Shown here: one piece after another, positions 33,697-41,316 of the stretch | How positions within the stretch are numbered: the stretch's first letter is position 1 | Layout of the letters: the number at the start of each line of letters is the position of its first letter | Assembly: GCA_016125255.1 (NCBI GenBank) | Contig: WGMD01000033.1 | Coordinates: 1 to 58,410 of the forward strand | Direction: 5' to 3' | Length of the DNA stretch: 58,410 bases | Origin: Planctomycetota bacterium | GTDB lineage: Bacteria; Planctomycetota; Phycisphaerae; Phycisphaerales; Zrk34 | Notes under the pieces: model-generated | Seen by the model: the letters and a program-made list of their open reading frames with translations, nothing else | Database searches by the model: none | What the model was told of the DNA's origin: nothing | Translations under genes and position numbers: made by a program

Positions 33697-34522
33697 GACA
33701 ATAAAGACGACTGGAATGCTCATGCAGGTGGCGCGACGTGCATGTGACAATATCCCCGCCGATGCTCCTGACGATGAACCGCTCAAAATCGATTCAACCA
33801 TTGCCGTCGTGTTTTCGGTAGCGGCAATCGAAGCATGGATTAACGATTTGCAGCATGACGCTGGACCGATCGAGAGCGATCAAATACCGCCAAGAAGCAA
33901 TCGAGTGATAATGCTATGTAACCTATTGCAAGCTTGCGATCGCGAGCCGACGATGACGAAGCTCGAAATTATATTTGCAATACTCGCAAATCAGACCATC
34001 GACAAGGGACGCGCCCCGTTCCAAGACCTTGCACAACTCATCAACTTGAGAAACGCGATTGTTCACAGGCGACCTGAAACAATCGCGGCCGAGCCATCGA
34101 ATATCATAAAGTGGCTACGAAACCGAAAGCTTGTGCGGACTGACGATCTGAAAATCCACCAGCGCGATACCCTCAGCTTGTCATCGACGAGGGCGGTTGC
34201 GAAGTGGGCGTGCAAGACTGTTGGAGCAACGGTAAATTACTTCGCTGATGCGCTCCGAAAGATGGAGCTATCAGGCGAGCATGGCGAAGAATTCGCAAGT
34301 GGCTCGTCACATTTTTACTTTGTTACGAAGGACGGCTGTCGATCGCTAATGGCACACGCTGACGGAAGACCAACGACGTACGTTGCCGCGCCTTCAGCGT
34401 CAATATGTCATAAGCCGGGATGCCATAGGCGGCCAGCGTTCGACTTGCAAACACAGATGTTTAGTGAACGCGACCAGGCAATCGATGCGGGCTTGAAGCC
34501 ATGCAAGCTGTGCAAGCCATAG
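33686..34522 (+). CDS. HEPN-like domain fused to Ada-type zinc-binding domain; candidate defence protein
   Basis: 278 aa. The N-terminal part (about 1-190) is helical with R122-N-A-I-V-H127, the Rx4H signature of HEPN nucleases, preceded by FQDLAQLINL. The C-terminus (about 240-278) reads CHKPGC...F-S-x3-QAIDAGLKPCKLCKP, matching the Ada zinc-binding pattern with ligands H242 or C241, C246, C273 and C276. Many HEPN proteins are toxins or abortive-infection RNases. It stands alone between the tape measure operon and the integrase, is visibly AT-richer than its neighbours and lacks an obvious antitoxin partner, so it looks like acquired cargo. Function is inferred. Confidence 0.65.
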   Translation: MSRWTIKTTGMLMQVARRACDNIPADAPDDEPLKIDSTIAVVFSVAAIEAWINDLQHDAGPIESDQIPPRSNRVIMLCNLLQACDREPTMTKLEIIFAILANQTIDKGRAPFQDLAQLINLRNAIVHRRPETIAAEPSNIIKWLRNRKLVRTDDLKIHQRDTLSLSSTRAVAKWACKTVGATVNYFADALRKMELSGEHGEEFASGSSHFYFVTKDGCRSLMAHADGRPTTYVAAPSASICHKPGCHRRPAFDLQTQMFSERDQAIDAGLKPCKLCKP

Positions 34523-34532
34523 GGGCAAATGC

Positions 34533-34757
34533 GTGAAATCCACCTCAAACAAGCCGCTCGCCGACCAACTCCGCGCCGCCATCGTCGCCGCCGAACGCCG
34601 CGGCATGACGCAATATCAGATCGCGAAGGCCGCCGGCGTGTTCCAGTCGCAGATAACCCGCCTGATGGCCGGCGACGTGTCGCCGCGGCTGGACACGGCG
34701 GAAGCGATCGCGAAGGCGTTGGGCCTGGAATTGAAGCTTGCGAAGCGGCGGCGATAG
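34533..34757 (+). CDS. XRE-family HTH regulator
   Basis: 74 aa from GTG 34533, 10 bp after the HEPN gene. Classic XRE/Cro HTH: RRGMTQYQIAKAAGVFQSQITRLMAGDVSPRLDTAEAIAKALGL. Very small, with basic ends (LAKRRR). It may repress the integrase promoter 1 bp downstream, or act with the HEPN-like gene in the manner of an antitoxin-type regulator; the short spacing suggests co-transcription with it. Confidence 0.85.
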   Translation: MKSTSNKPLADQLRAAIVAAERRGMTQYQIAKAAGVFQSQITRLMAGDVSPRLDTAEAIAKALGLELKLAKRRR

Positions 34758-34786
34758 TTGACGAAACGCAAGCAATCGGCTAACCT
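34758..34786 (+). promoter_or_regulatory. Candidate integrase promoter
   Basis: TTGACG (34758-34763), 17-bp spacer, TAACCT (34781-34786), 40 bp before the integrase start. The -35 is five of six to the sigma-70 consensus, the -10 only three of six. Placement between the XRE gene and the integrase is the main support. Confidence 0.35.
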
Positions 34787-34825
34787 GTATTGCAGTCTTA
34801 ACCAAGCGGCGTGAAAGGCAAACAC

Positions 34826-36229
34826 ATGGCGAGCATCTACCGTTATGGAAAGCGTCGGCGTTGCTTTGCGGTGCAATTCTTCAATGACGCCGGCCAACGC
34901 AAGACGATTCGCTTGGGACGTGTGAGCGAGGGGCAGGCGGTAGACGTGCAACAAAAGGTCGAAGCAATCTTGTCCGCCGTGGAGCTTCACCGTCCGCTAT
35001 CGCCAGAGTTGACGGCGTGGGTGTCGCAAGTCGGCGACGACATGCGAAACCGCTTCGCGTCGGCCGGGCTTGTCGGCGGCACGCGCGGCGTAACGCTGTC
35101 CGAATGGCTCGACCGGTACATCGACGAACGCAAAGGCAGCATGAAGCCGGAGAGCGTTCGCAAGCTTGAGCAGACGAAGACGAAGCTACTGGCTCACTTT
35201 GATGACGACATGCCATTGACGAAGATCGATCGTGTCGGCGTGCAGGGGTTCAACCGCTACCTTGCCGGCTTGGAGTTGAGCCGTTCCACGGTCGGCATTC
35301 ACATCGGCAACGCGAAGACGATCTTCGGCGAAGCACTCGCCCGCCAGATGGTCAACGCAAACCCGTTCGACTTGCTCACCAGCGGCACAACAAAGAGCCA
35401 GAATGCAGACGTCTACGTTGCGCCGGCGACCATCGACAAAATGATCGCCGCATCACCGGATCACAAATGGAAGTTGCTGTTTGGGCTGGCCAGGTACGCC
35501 GGCTTACGCGTTCCGAGCGAAACGCATCTGCTGACGTGGGCTGACGTGAATTGGGAGCTTGGGCGGCTGACGGTGCGATCGCCGAAGACGGAACGGCACG
35601 AGGGTCACGAATCGCGCGTCACGCCGATCGAGCCGCGGTTGATGACGATCTTGCGTGAAGCTTTCGATGCGGCGCCAGAGGGACAGACGCATCTTGTCAC
35701 CATCAGGGGCAAGGGTGCGGTACGCCGTCGCGTGAAGTCGATCGCCAACGCCGCCGGCGTGACGTTGTGGGCTGACTTGTGGCAATCGCTACGCCGCTCG
35801 CTCGCCCGCGAATGGCGCGAACGCTATCCCGAATACGTCGTCGACCTATGGCTTGGGCATGGCCAGCGCGTGAGCCGGCGGCACTACGCGAACGCTGTAC
35901 CCGATCATCTGTTCGCCCAAGCTGTCGGCGAAAATGAGCCCGCCGAGAACGCGCGGCAAAAGGCGCGGCACAACAGCGCTACCGACCGCGTTTTTGCGCT
36001 ACCAAGCGCTACCCGAATCGCGCCGAATCGGGAACGAGAAGAATTACAAACTACTGACAATACAGTAGATATATCAGTGGAGCCGGGGGGAATTGAACCC
36101 CCGTCCCGAGACAGTCAGCATGGTGCTTCTACGCGTGTAGTCGGTGTTTTGGTCTTGGGCGATGCAGCCGCCATCGACAGCGTTTGCATTGCCGCAGTCA
36201 AAGTGTTTTTTAGTCCGCCAGCGCTTTGA
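34826..36229 (+). CDS. Tyrosine recombinase (integrase) whose frame crosses the attachment site
   Basis: 467 aa from ATG 34826 (a GTG at 34811 adds five residues). The N-terminal arm-binding domain is followed by a SAM-like core-binding domain (about 90-195) and the catalytic domain: RYAGLRVPSE (Arg I), KTERHEG (Lys), QSLRRSLAREW with Arg II, LGHG, and Tyr nucleophile in RRHYANAV. The first His of the HxxR box is Gln, as often in planctomycete integrases. From codon 418 the frame enters attR and reads VEPGGIEPPS, then runs antisense through the tmRNA gene to a stop at 36229. In the excised circle it would end instead with the 22039-22248 segment (486 aa). Confidence 0.92.
   Translation: MASIYRYGKRRRCFAVQFFNDAGQRKTIRLGRVSEGQAVDVQQKVEAILSAVELHRPLSPELTAWVSQVGDDMRNRFASAGLVGGTRGVTLSEWLDRYIDERKGSMKPESVRKLEQTKTKLLAHFDDDMPLTKIDRVGVQGFNRYLAGLELSRSTVGIHIGNAKTIFGEALARQMVNANPFDLLTSGTTKSQNADVYVAPATIDKMIAASPDHKWKLLFGLARYAGLRVPSETHLLTWADVNWELGRLTVRSPKTERHEGHESRVTPIEPRLMTILREAFDAAPEGQTHLVTIRGKGAVRRRVKSIANAAGVTLWADLWQSLRRSLAREWRERYPEYVVDLWLGHGQRVSRRHYANAVPDHLFAQAVGENEPAENARQKARHNSATDRVFALPSATRIAPNREREELQTTDNTVDISVEPGGIEPPSRDSQHGASTRVVGVLVLGDAAAIDSVCIAAVKVFFSPPAL
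36051..36068. repeat. Short palindrome next to attR
   Basis: CTACTG (36051-36056) pairs with CAGTAG (36063-36068) around a 6-base loop, eight bases from attR and inside the integrase frame. On the minus strand it lies just past the tmRNA 3' end and is followed by TTTGTAATT, so it could serve as a replacement terminator, or as a recombinase or host-factor binding site. Confidence 0.45.
36076..36106. repeat. attR, 31-bp repeat at the tmRNA 3' end
   Basis: Identical to 22038-22068. It forms the T-arm and the 3' acceptor strand of the intact tmRNA gene, so integration rebuilt a functional 3' end. The integrase frame passes through it in the plus direction. Whether the crossover lies at a particular base of the 31 cannot be told. 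Confidence 0.95.
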
Positions 36230-36455
36230 CGCCGCTCTTGGACGATCCTGATTGCTTTGCACTCGCAGCCGCGCTCAGGCGACTTGGCGGCGAATGTCAC
36301 CGCATCTTAGGCGGCGAGGCGGGCCGGCGCGAAGCCGATCCGACCAGCGACATTGTCGTTGGCATTTAAAGTTTTGTACGTGGTTTTACGAGGCCAACGT
36401 ACACCTCGACGCGCCACAACATACCTTCCCTGTCCGGTCGATACCGGTCGGCCCC
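36078..36455 (-). ncRNA. ssrA: tmRNA (ssrA)
   Basis: One-piece tmRNA of about 378 nt rescuing stalled ribosomes. The 5' end GGGGCCG (minus strand, 36455 downward) pairs with the 3' end CGGCTCC (36084-36078-side), and the T-arm GGGGGTTCAATTCCCCC is intact. The CCA tail is not fully encoded. The tag frame encodes ANDNVAGRIGFAPARLAA. The element lies directly downstream and supplies the last 31 bases. The native terminator is 14 kb away. A possible -10 (TAGAAT, minus strand, 36478-36483) sits upstream. Confidence 0.93.
36307..36363 (-). other. tmRNA tag-peptide reading frame
   Basis: Resume codon GCC follows TTTAAAT, then 17 more codons and TAA. The 18-residue tag is ANDNVAGRIGFAPARLAA; the -LAA end is the usual protease-recognition signal for ClpXP-type degradation. 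Boundaries follow the sequence directly; the choice of resume codon follows the standard AND- start seen in many tags. Confidence 0.85.
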
Positions 36456-36555
36456 AGTTGTCAAAGAGCAATGGCTGATTCTAGGCAACGTCCTGCACGA
36501 AGGCGACCGGCGGCGTCGGTTGCGGTCGGCGGCGGCGATGGTCTATGCTTGGGGC

Positions 36556-37398
36556 ATGAACATCGCCGTCATCCTTCCCGCCGCGGGGCAGTCCAAGCGT
36601 TTCGGTGCGTCGGGCTCGAAGCTCGAAGCGAACCTCGGCGGACGAGCTGTATTGGTCCGCGCGGTCGAGTTGTTTTCGGGCCGGCCCAACGTCAAGCAGA
36701 TCATCATCGCCGTCGATCCCGACAAGGTCGACACGTTCAAATTCAAATGGGCGGACAAACTGGGCATGCTCGGCGTGAAGATCGTCGCGGGAGGACGCAA
36801 GGAGAGATGGGAAACCGTGCTCAATGCCCTCTCGGCTCTCGATGACAACATCACGCACATCGCGGTTCACGATGCGGCGCGGCCGGTCAGCGATGCTGCG
36901 ATGATCGACCGCGCCTTCAAAGCCGCCGAGTCACACGCGGCCGTGATCCCCGCCGTCCCCGTCAGCGCGACGATCAAGCGCATCGAAGGACAGGCGATGC
37001 CACCAAACGAAGCGCCGGACCCGCTGGATGCGATACTCGGGTCGGCAGGGAAGACGGTGGTGGAGGCGTTTCGCGTCGTCGAGACGGTGCCGCGGGAGGG
37101 ACTTTGGCTGATTCAGACGCCGCAGGTGTTTGAGCGGTCGTTGATCGAGCGGGCATATGAGCAAATCCGCGCCGGCAAGCTCGACGCTTCGAAGATCACG
37201 GACGATGCGGGCCTGGTTGAAGCGATGGGCGAACCCGTCGCGGCGGTGATAGGCGATGCGCTGAATGTGAAGATCACGGTGCCGGACGATCTGAAATTCG
37301 CGGAGGCGGTGCTGGCGATGCGCAGCGGGCGCGTCGGAGCGGAGGCGCTGGGCCCCAAGCGGCAGCATCCGACTTGGGCGCAGATGGACGAAGACTGA
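36556..37398 (+). CDS. ispD: 2-C-methyl-D-erythritol 4-phosphate cytidylyltransferase
   Basis: 280 aa from ATG 36556. IspD transfers CMP to MEP in non-mevalonate isoprenoid biosynthesis. N-terminal nucleotide-binding loop: ILPAAGQSKRFG, then VAGGRKERWETVLNAL, VHDAARPVSDAAMI (family HDAARP), AVPVSATIK, IQTPQVFE and ITDDAGLVEA. The C-terminus extends about 35 residues beyond the usual domain (SGRVGAEALGPKRQHP). Divergent from ssrA with about 100 bp between them. The frame open to 36520 is not supported by a start context. Confidence 0.93.
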   Translation: MNIAVILPAAGQSKRFGASGSKLEANLGGRAVLVRAVELFSGRPNVKQIIIAVDPDKVDTFKFKWADKLGMLGVKIVAGGRKERWETVLNALSALDDNITHIAVHDAARPVSDAAMIDRAFKAAESHAAVIPAVPVSATIKRIEGQAMPPNEAPDPLDAILGSAGKTVVEAFRVVETVPREGLWLIQTPQVFERSLIERAYEQIRAGKLDASKITDDAGLVEAMGEPVAAVIGDALNVKITVPDDLKFAEAVLAMRSGRVGAEALGPKRQHPTWAQMDED

Positions 37399-37414
37399 AG
37401 CGGAGGTCAGACGG

Positions 37415-38551
37415 ATGGGCGACTCATTCGAGGTCATCGTCCTCGGCGTCGGCGCGATGGGGTCGTCGACGTGCTATGAACTGGCCCGCCGCGGCATCCG
37501 CACGCTCGGCCTCGAACAATTTCCCATCGCCCACACGCTCGGCTCCACCACCGGGCACACCCGCCTGATTCGACAGGCGTACTACGAACACCCCGACTAC
37601 GTCCCCCTGCTGCTGCGGGCGTACGAACGCTGGGCGGACCTCGAGGCAGCGAGCGGCCGGAAGCTGCTGCACATCACCGGCGGCATTTACATGGGGCCGC
37701 CCGATCGCCCGTTCATCGCCGGTTCGCTGGCGGCGGCGCGACAATTCAAACTGCCGCATGAGCTGTTGACGCACGAACAGCTCGCCGCGCGATACCCGAT
37801 GTTCACACTGCCCGCCGATCATGTCGGCTTGTTCGAACCGATGTGCGGCGCCTTGTTGTGTGAGAACATCATCGAAACCTATGCCCGGCTCGCGCAGGAA
37901 CATGGCGCGACGATTCATGACAACACGCCCGTGCTGGACTGGACTGGGGATGCGAACGGCGTGACGGTGCGAACATCCGAGCGTACATTTCATGCCGACA
38001 AGCTGATCGTCACGGCCGGGGCGTGGTCATCGAAGCTGCTCGCCGATCTGAACCTCCCGCTGCGCGTGACGCGTCAGATTCTCGGCTGGACGCAGCCCCC
38101 GGAAGTGGAAACCTTCAAGATTGGGCGCTTTCCCTGCTGGGCGATCGAGAACGAGGCGGGCAACGGGCTTTACTACGGGTTCCCGCAGATGCCCGGCGAC
38201 ACCGGCGTCAAGTCGGCGCATCATCATCACGGCTCGACGACGACGCCCGACACGATCGACCGCCAGACGCATGACGCCGATGCGGACGATTTTCTGCCGG
38301 CGCTGCGGCGATATGTGCCGTCGCTTGTCGGGCCGGTGCGTCAGATGAAGACGTGCATGTACACGCTCAGCAGCGATGAGCATTTCATCATCGATCAGCA
38401 TCCGCATCACGAACGCGTGACTTTTGCCGCGGGTTTCAGCGGGCACGGGTTCAAGTTCGCAAGCGTCATGGGCGAAGCGCTGGCGGACCTTGCGATGCGC
38501 GACGCGACGGAACTGCCAATTGGATTCTTGAGTTTGAAGCGATTTGCGTGA
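37415..38551 (+). CDS. Sarcosine oxidase / N-methyltryptophan oxidase-like FAD enzyme
   Basis: 378 aa, GGAGG before ATG 37415, 16 bp after ispD. N-terminal FAD Rossmann motif VIVLGVGAMGSSTCYELARRG, then GLEQF and HTLGSTTGHTRLIRQAYYEHPDYV, typical of the MSOX/SolA family. The cofactor-linking Cys of the family is in MKTCMYTLSSDEHFIID near residue 312, and GFSGHGFKFASVMGEALADL closes the FAD domain. It oxidises secondary amines such as sarcosine or N-methyl amino acids, giving hydrogen peroxide. Specific substrate unknown. Confidence 0.9.
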   Translation: MGDSFEVIVLGVGAMGSSTCYELARRGIRTLGLEQFPIAHTLGSTTGHTRLIRQAYYEHPDYVPLLLRAYERWADLEAASGRKLLHITGGIYMGPPDRPFIAGSLAAARQFKLPHELLTHEQLAARYPMFTLPADHVGLFEPMCGALLCENIIETYARLAQEHGATIHDNTPVLDWTGDANGVTVRTSERTFHADKLIVTAGAWSSKLLADLNLPLRVTRQILGWTQPPEVETFKIGRFPCWAIENEAGNGLYYGFPQMPGDTGVKSAHHHHGSTTTPDTIDRQTHDADADDFLPALRRYVPSLVGPVRQMKTCMYTLSSDEHFIIDQHPHHERVTFAAGFSGHGFKFASVMGEALADLAMRDATELPIGFLSLKRFA

Positions 38552-38564
38552 CCGGCGAGGCGGG

Positions 38565-39077
38565 TCACTCTTTTTTGACAGCCCCGCCGGATTTGCGGAT
38601 GGTTTCGTCGATCGGTTTGAAGAGCGTCTTGTAGCGCAGGTCGCCCTGCATTTTGAACAGGGCGGCGTCGAGGTCGGCGAGGCCCGGCACGGTGTCGTCG
38701 ATCGCGCGATACGAGGCGTGATGCGAGCCGGTGGTGATGGACAGTTCATATCGCACGTTCTGACCCTCCTCGAACGGGCCGGACCCCTTGGCGTCGAGCA
38801 GCTTGCCGGTGTCGATGAGGCGCCAGAGCTGGGCCTTCTGTTCGTCGGTGAGCGTCCCGGCGGGGGCGGCGTTTTTGACGCCGGCGTCGCGACCGCCGGC
38901 AAAGTGGAGCGTCCCCGACTCGTCGAGAATGTAGTAGGCATATCGATGATCGGCGGTGATCGTGCGTAATTCGATGGTCAATGGCATCGGAAAAGGATCG
39001 CCATCGCGCAAGGCCTGCCGCGTCGCGCATCCGGCGGCGAGGATGACGATCAAGGCGATGAATGTGCGGCGGATCAT
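38565..39077 (-). CDS. Putative lipoprotein
   Basis: 170 aa with a signal II motif: hydrophobic 5-14 and lipobox LAAGC at 13-17. The remaining domain (HRYAYYILDESGTLHFAGGRDAGV, LTDEQKAQLWRLIDTGKLLDAKGSG) has no family I recognise. The Ala/Lys-rich C-terminus ends GGAVKKE. It converges with the sarcosine-oxidase-like gene, whose end is 14 bp away. Confidence 0.75.
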   Translation of the reverse strand: MIRRTFIALIVILAAGCATRQALRDGDPFPMPLTIELRTITADHRYAYYILDESGTLHFAGGRDAGVKNAAPAGTLTDEQKAQLWRLIDTGKLLDAKGSGPFEEGQNVRYELSITTGSHHASYRAIDDTVPGLADLDAALFKMQGDLRYKTLFKPIDETIRKSGGAVKKE

Positions 39078-39177
39078 GAAACGTAGTTTAATCGCTCACC
39101 GGATGCTTCGCTTGAGTAGCCGCGTCGGGCCGGTACACTGTGCGGTGCGAACACGATGAATCCGGCCTGGAGCCCTT

Positions 39178-41205
39178 ATGAAAATCAGTCTTGCGTGGTT
39201 GAATACTTACCTGGATCGCCCGGTGGACGCGGAGGAGGCGGAGCGCGTGCTCACCAACGTGGGCTTCCCGCTCGACGGCATCGAACCCGTCGACGGCGAT
39301 CAGCAGCTTGATGTCGAAGTCACCAGCAATCGGTCCGACTGCCTGAGCCACATCGGCGTCGCGCGCGAGATCGCCGCCGCGACCGGCCGCACGCTCCGCA
39401 CGCCCCGCATCGACCTGCCCAAGTCCGACGCCACCGATGTGCTCTCGCTCACGAGCGTCGAGAACCACGCGCCCGAACTTTGCCTCACCTACACCGCCCG
39501 GGTCATCCGCGGTGTGAAGATCGGCCCGTCGCCCGACTGGCTTAAGCAGCGTCTGGCCGCCATTGGTCTTCGCCCCGTCAACAACGTCGTCGACATCACC
39601 AACTTCGTGCTTCACGAAATGGGTCAGCCGCTGCACGCCTTTGACATGAACAAGCTGGCGGGCAAGCGCATCGTCGTCCGCCGCGCCACCAGCGGCGAAT
39701 CGTTCACCGCCATCGACGGGTCCAGGCACAAGCTGCGCGACACGATGCTCGTCATCGCCGACGCCGATCGACCGGTGGCGATCGCGGGGATCATGGGCGG
39801 ACTCGACAGCGAGGTGAGCGACAGCACGACGGACATCCTGCTCGAGTCGGCCCGGTTCGCCCCATTGAATGTACGGTCGACGAGTCGGTCGATGAAGCTG
39901 GCGAGCGATTCGAGCTATCGCTTTGAGCGCGGCATCGATCAGGAAGGCATCGAGCGGGCAAGTCGGCGAGCGGCGCAATTGATCGTCGAACTGGCCGGCG
40001 GCAAACTCGCCGACGGGGTCATCACGGTCGGCGGTCCGGCACCGATGCCGGCGATCGTCACGCTCCGGCCCGACCGGTGCAATGCCCTGCTGGGTCTGGA
40101 AATTCCCGCGCCGCTGATGGTGCGGATTCTGGGCGGGCTCGGACTGTCGCCGCAGCTTGAGGAAGGGCTGATCGCCTGCACGATTCCGTCGCACCGACTC
40201 GACCTGTCGCGCGAGGTCGATCTCATTGAAGAGATCGCCCGGCTGCACGGGTTTGACCACCTGCCGGTCGAACAGAAGATACACGTCACTGCGCGGCCGC
40301 CGCAGCAGATGATCGAAGCGCGGAAGCGCGTCGCGTCGGTGTTGGTCGCGCACGGATTCTGTCAGACAATCACGTTCAGCTTTTTGCCGACGAGTCAGGC
40401 CGAGGCGTTCGCGGATGGTTTGACCGTGCTCAAGGTGGACGAGGAAAAGAAGAAAGCCGAGCCCGCCCTGCGGCCGAGTCTGCTGGCAAGTCTGCTGGCG
40501 TGCCGGAAGACAAATCAGGATGCGGGAAATCACAACGTGAGACTCTTCGAAATCGGTCAGACGTTCGCCGCCAACGACGCCGGCTTTGTCGAGTCGCGCC
40601 GGCTCGCACTGCTCGCCGACGCCGAGAAACCCGCGGAGGCGATGCGTGCGATGCGCGGGACGATCGAGGAACTGCTCGTCTCGGTCGGCATGACCAATCG
40701 CTACCGTATCATCGAAGCGCCGATGACGCCCACGTGGGCCGCGCCGGCGGCGGCGGTCATCGACGCCCGCGATGCGAAGCGCGTCATCGGCATGTACGGG
40801 CTCGTGTCGGCGGCGATGTTGAAATCGTTCGATCTGCAAACGCCGGTCGTGCTTGCGGAACTGGATTACCCGAGCGTGGTCAGCGCGTACCCTGCCCAGC
40901 CGACGGTGGGCGAACTGCCGCGCTATCCGGCGATCGAACGCGACCTTTCCGTCATCGTCGAGGAAGCGACGGCCTGGGCGGCGATCGAGAAGACGATTTG
41001 CGAGGCGAAGCCGGCGCTCCTCGAAACGGTGAATTTCGTGACGGTGTATCGGGGCAAACCAATTGAGAAGGGCCGCAAATCCGTGACGCTGCGCATGACC
41101 TTCCGCGACCCGAGTCGTACGCTTGAGCATGACGAAGTCAGCGGGCAGATGCAGTCGGTCATCGGCAAACTGCGCGACGAACTGGGCGCGACGCTGCGGG
41201 ATTGA
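39178..41205 (+). CDS. pheT: Phenylalanyl-tRNA synthetase beta subunit, short form
   Basis: 675 aa, GGAG before ATG 39178. PheT charges tRNA-Phe together with PheS, which is not in the window. After the N-terminal KISLAWLNTYL block the protein passes almost directly to the B3/B4 editing domain (LDVEVTSNRSDCLSHIGVAREIAAATG; NNVVDITNFVLHEMGQPLHAFD), so the EMAP/OB tRNA-binding domain of typical 790-aa enzymes is missing. B5 (SHRLDLSREVDLIEEIARLHGFD) and the catalytic-like core follow, and a C-terminal anticodon-binding FDX-ACB domain (PRYPAIERDLSVIVEE; SVTLRMTFRDPSRTLEHDEV) is present. Confidence 0.94.
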   Translation: MKISLAWLNTYLDRPVDAEEAERVLTNVGFPLDGIEPVDGDQQLDVEVTSNRSDCLSHIGVAREIAAATGRTLRTPRIDLPKSDATDVLSLTSVENHAPELCLTYTARVIRGVKIGPSPDWLKQRLAAIGLRPVNNVVDITNFVLHEMGQPLHAFDMNKLAGKRIVVRRATSGESFTAIDGSRHKLRDTMLVIADADRPVAIAGIMGGLDSEVSDSTTDILLESARFAPLNVRSTSRSMKLASDSSYRFERGIDQEGIERASRRAAQLIVELAGGKLADGVITVGGPAPMPAIVTLRPDRCNALLGLEIPAPLMVRILGGLGLSPQLEEGLIACTIPSHRLDLSREVDLIEEIARLHGFDHLPVEQKIHVTARPPQQMIEARKRVASVLVAHGFCQTITFSFLPTSQAEAFADGLTVLKVDEEKKKAEPALRPSLLASLLACRKTNQDAGNHNVRLFEIGQTFAANDAGFVESRRLALLADAEKPAEAMRAMRGTIEELLVSVGMTNRYRIIEAPMTPTWAAPAAAVIDARDAKRVIGMYGLVSAAMLKSFDLQTPVVLAELDYPSVVSAYPAQPTVGELPRYPAIERDLSVIVEEATAWAAIEKTICEAKPALLETVNFVTVYRGKPIEKGRKSVTLRMTFRDPSRTLEHDEVSGQMQSVIGKLRDELGATLRD

Positions 41206-41230
41206 GGCAAGCTCGAATCGAAAGCTGTGG

Positions 41231-41255
41231 CACAGCCGCCCTCGGCTGTGTTTTT
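41231..41255 (+). terminator. pheT terminator within a dispersed-type palindrome
   Basis: Stem CACAGCCG (41231-41238), loop CCCT, CGGCTGTG (41243-41250), then TTTTT. A perfect 8-bp stem with T-tract 26 bp after pheT. The core with the preceding GTGG is a palindrome seen repeatedly in planctomycete genomes, so a mobile repeat may have been adopted as a terminator. Confidence 0.75.
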
Positions 41256-41316
41256 CTTCATGGATGACATTCGCATGGCCGGGGCGATCGTACTACGGGC
41301 CGATGCGGCGGGTTGT

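Larger units (their letters stand above)
22038..36106. mobile_element. Integrative element in the ssrA (tmRNA) 3' end, about 14 kb
   Basis: Bounded by 31-bp direct repeats of the tmRNA 3' end, with a tyrosine integrase next to attR, two small HTH proteins at the left end, a PrimPol-helicase-like replication gene, a repeat cluster resembling iterons, a tape measure protein, and a HEPN/zinc cargo gene. Almost all genes are on the plus strand and closely packed. No capsid, portal, terminase, lysis, relaxase or conjugation genes were recognised. It may be a phage satellite, a decayed prophage or a self-replicating genomic island; the boundaries are well supported, the class is not. Confidence 0.93.

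Noticed and set aside
34811-34825. GTG at 34811 as integrase start
   Set aside because: Possible, but the ATG at 34826 begins the conserved MASIYRYGKRRR-type N-terminus and is the simpler choice.
39088-41130. Long minus-strand frame over pheT
   Set aside because: Shadow of pheT; Arg/His-rich composition, no signal or domain.
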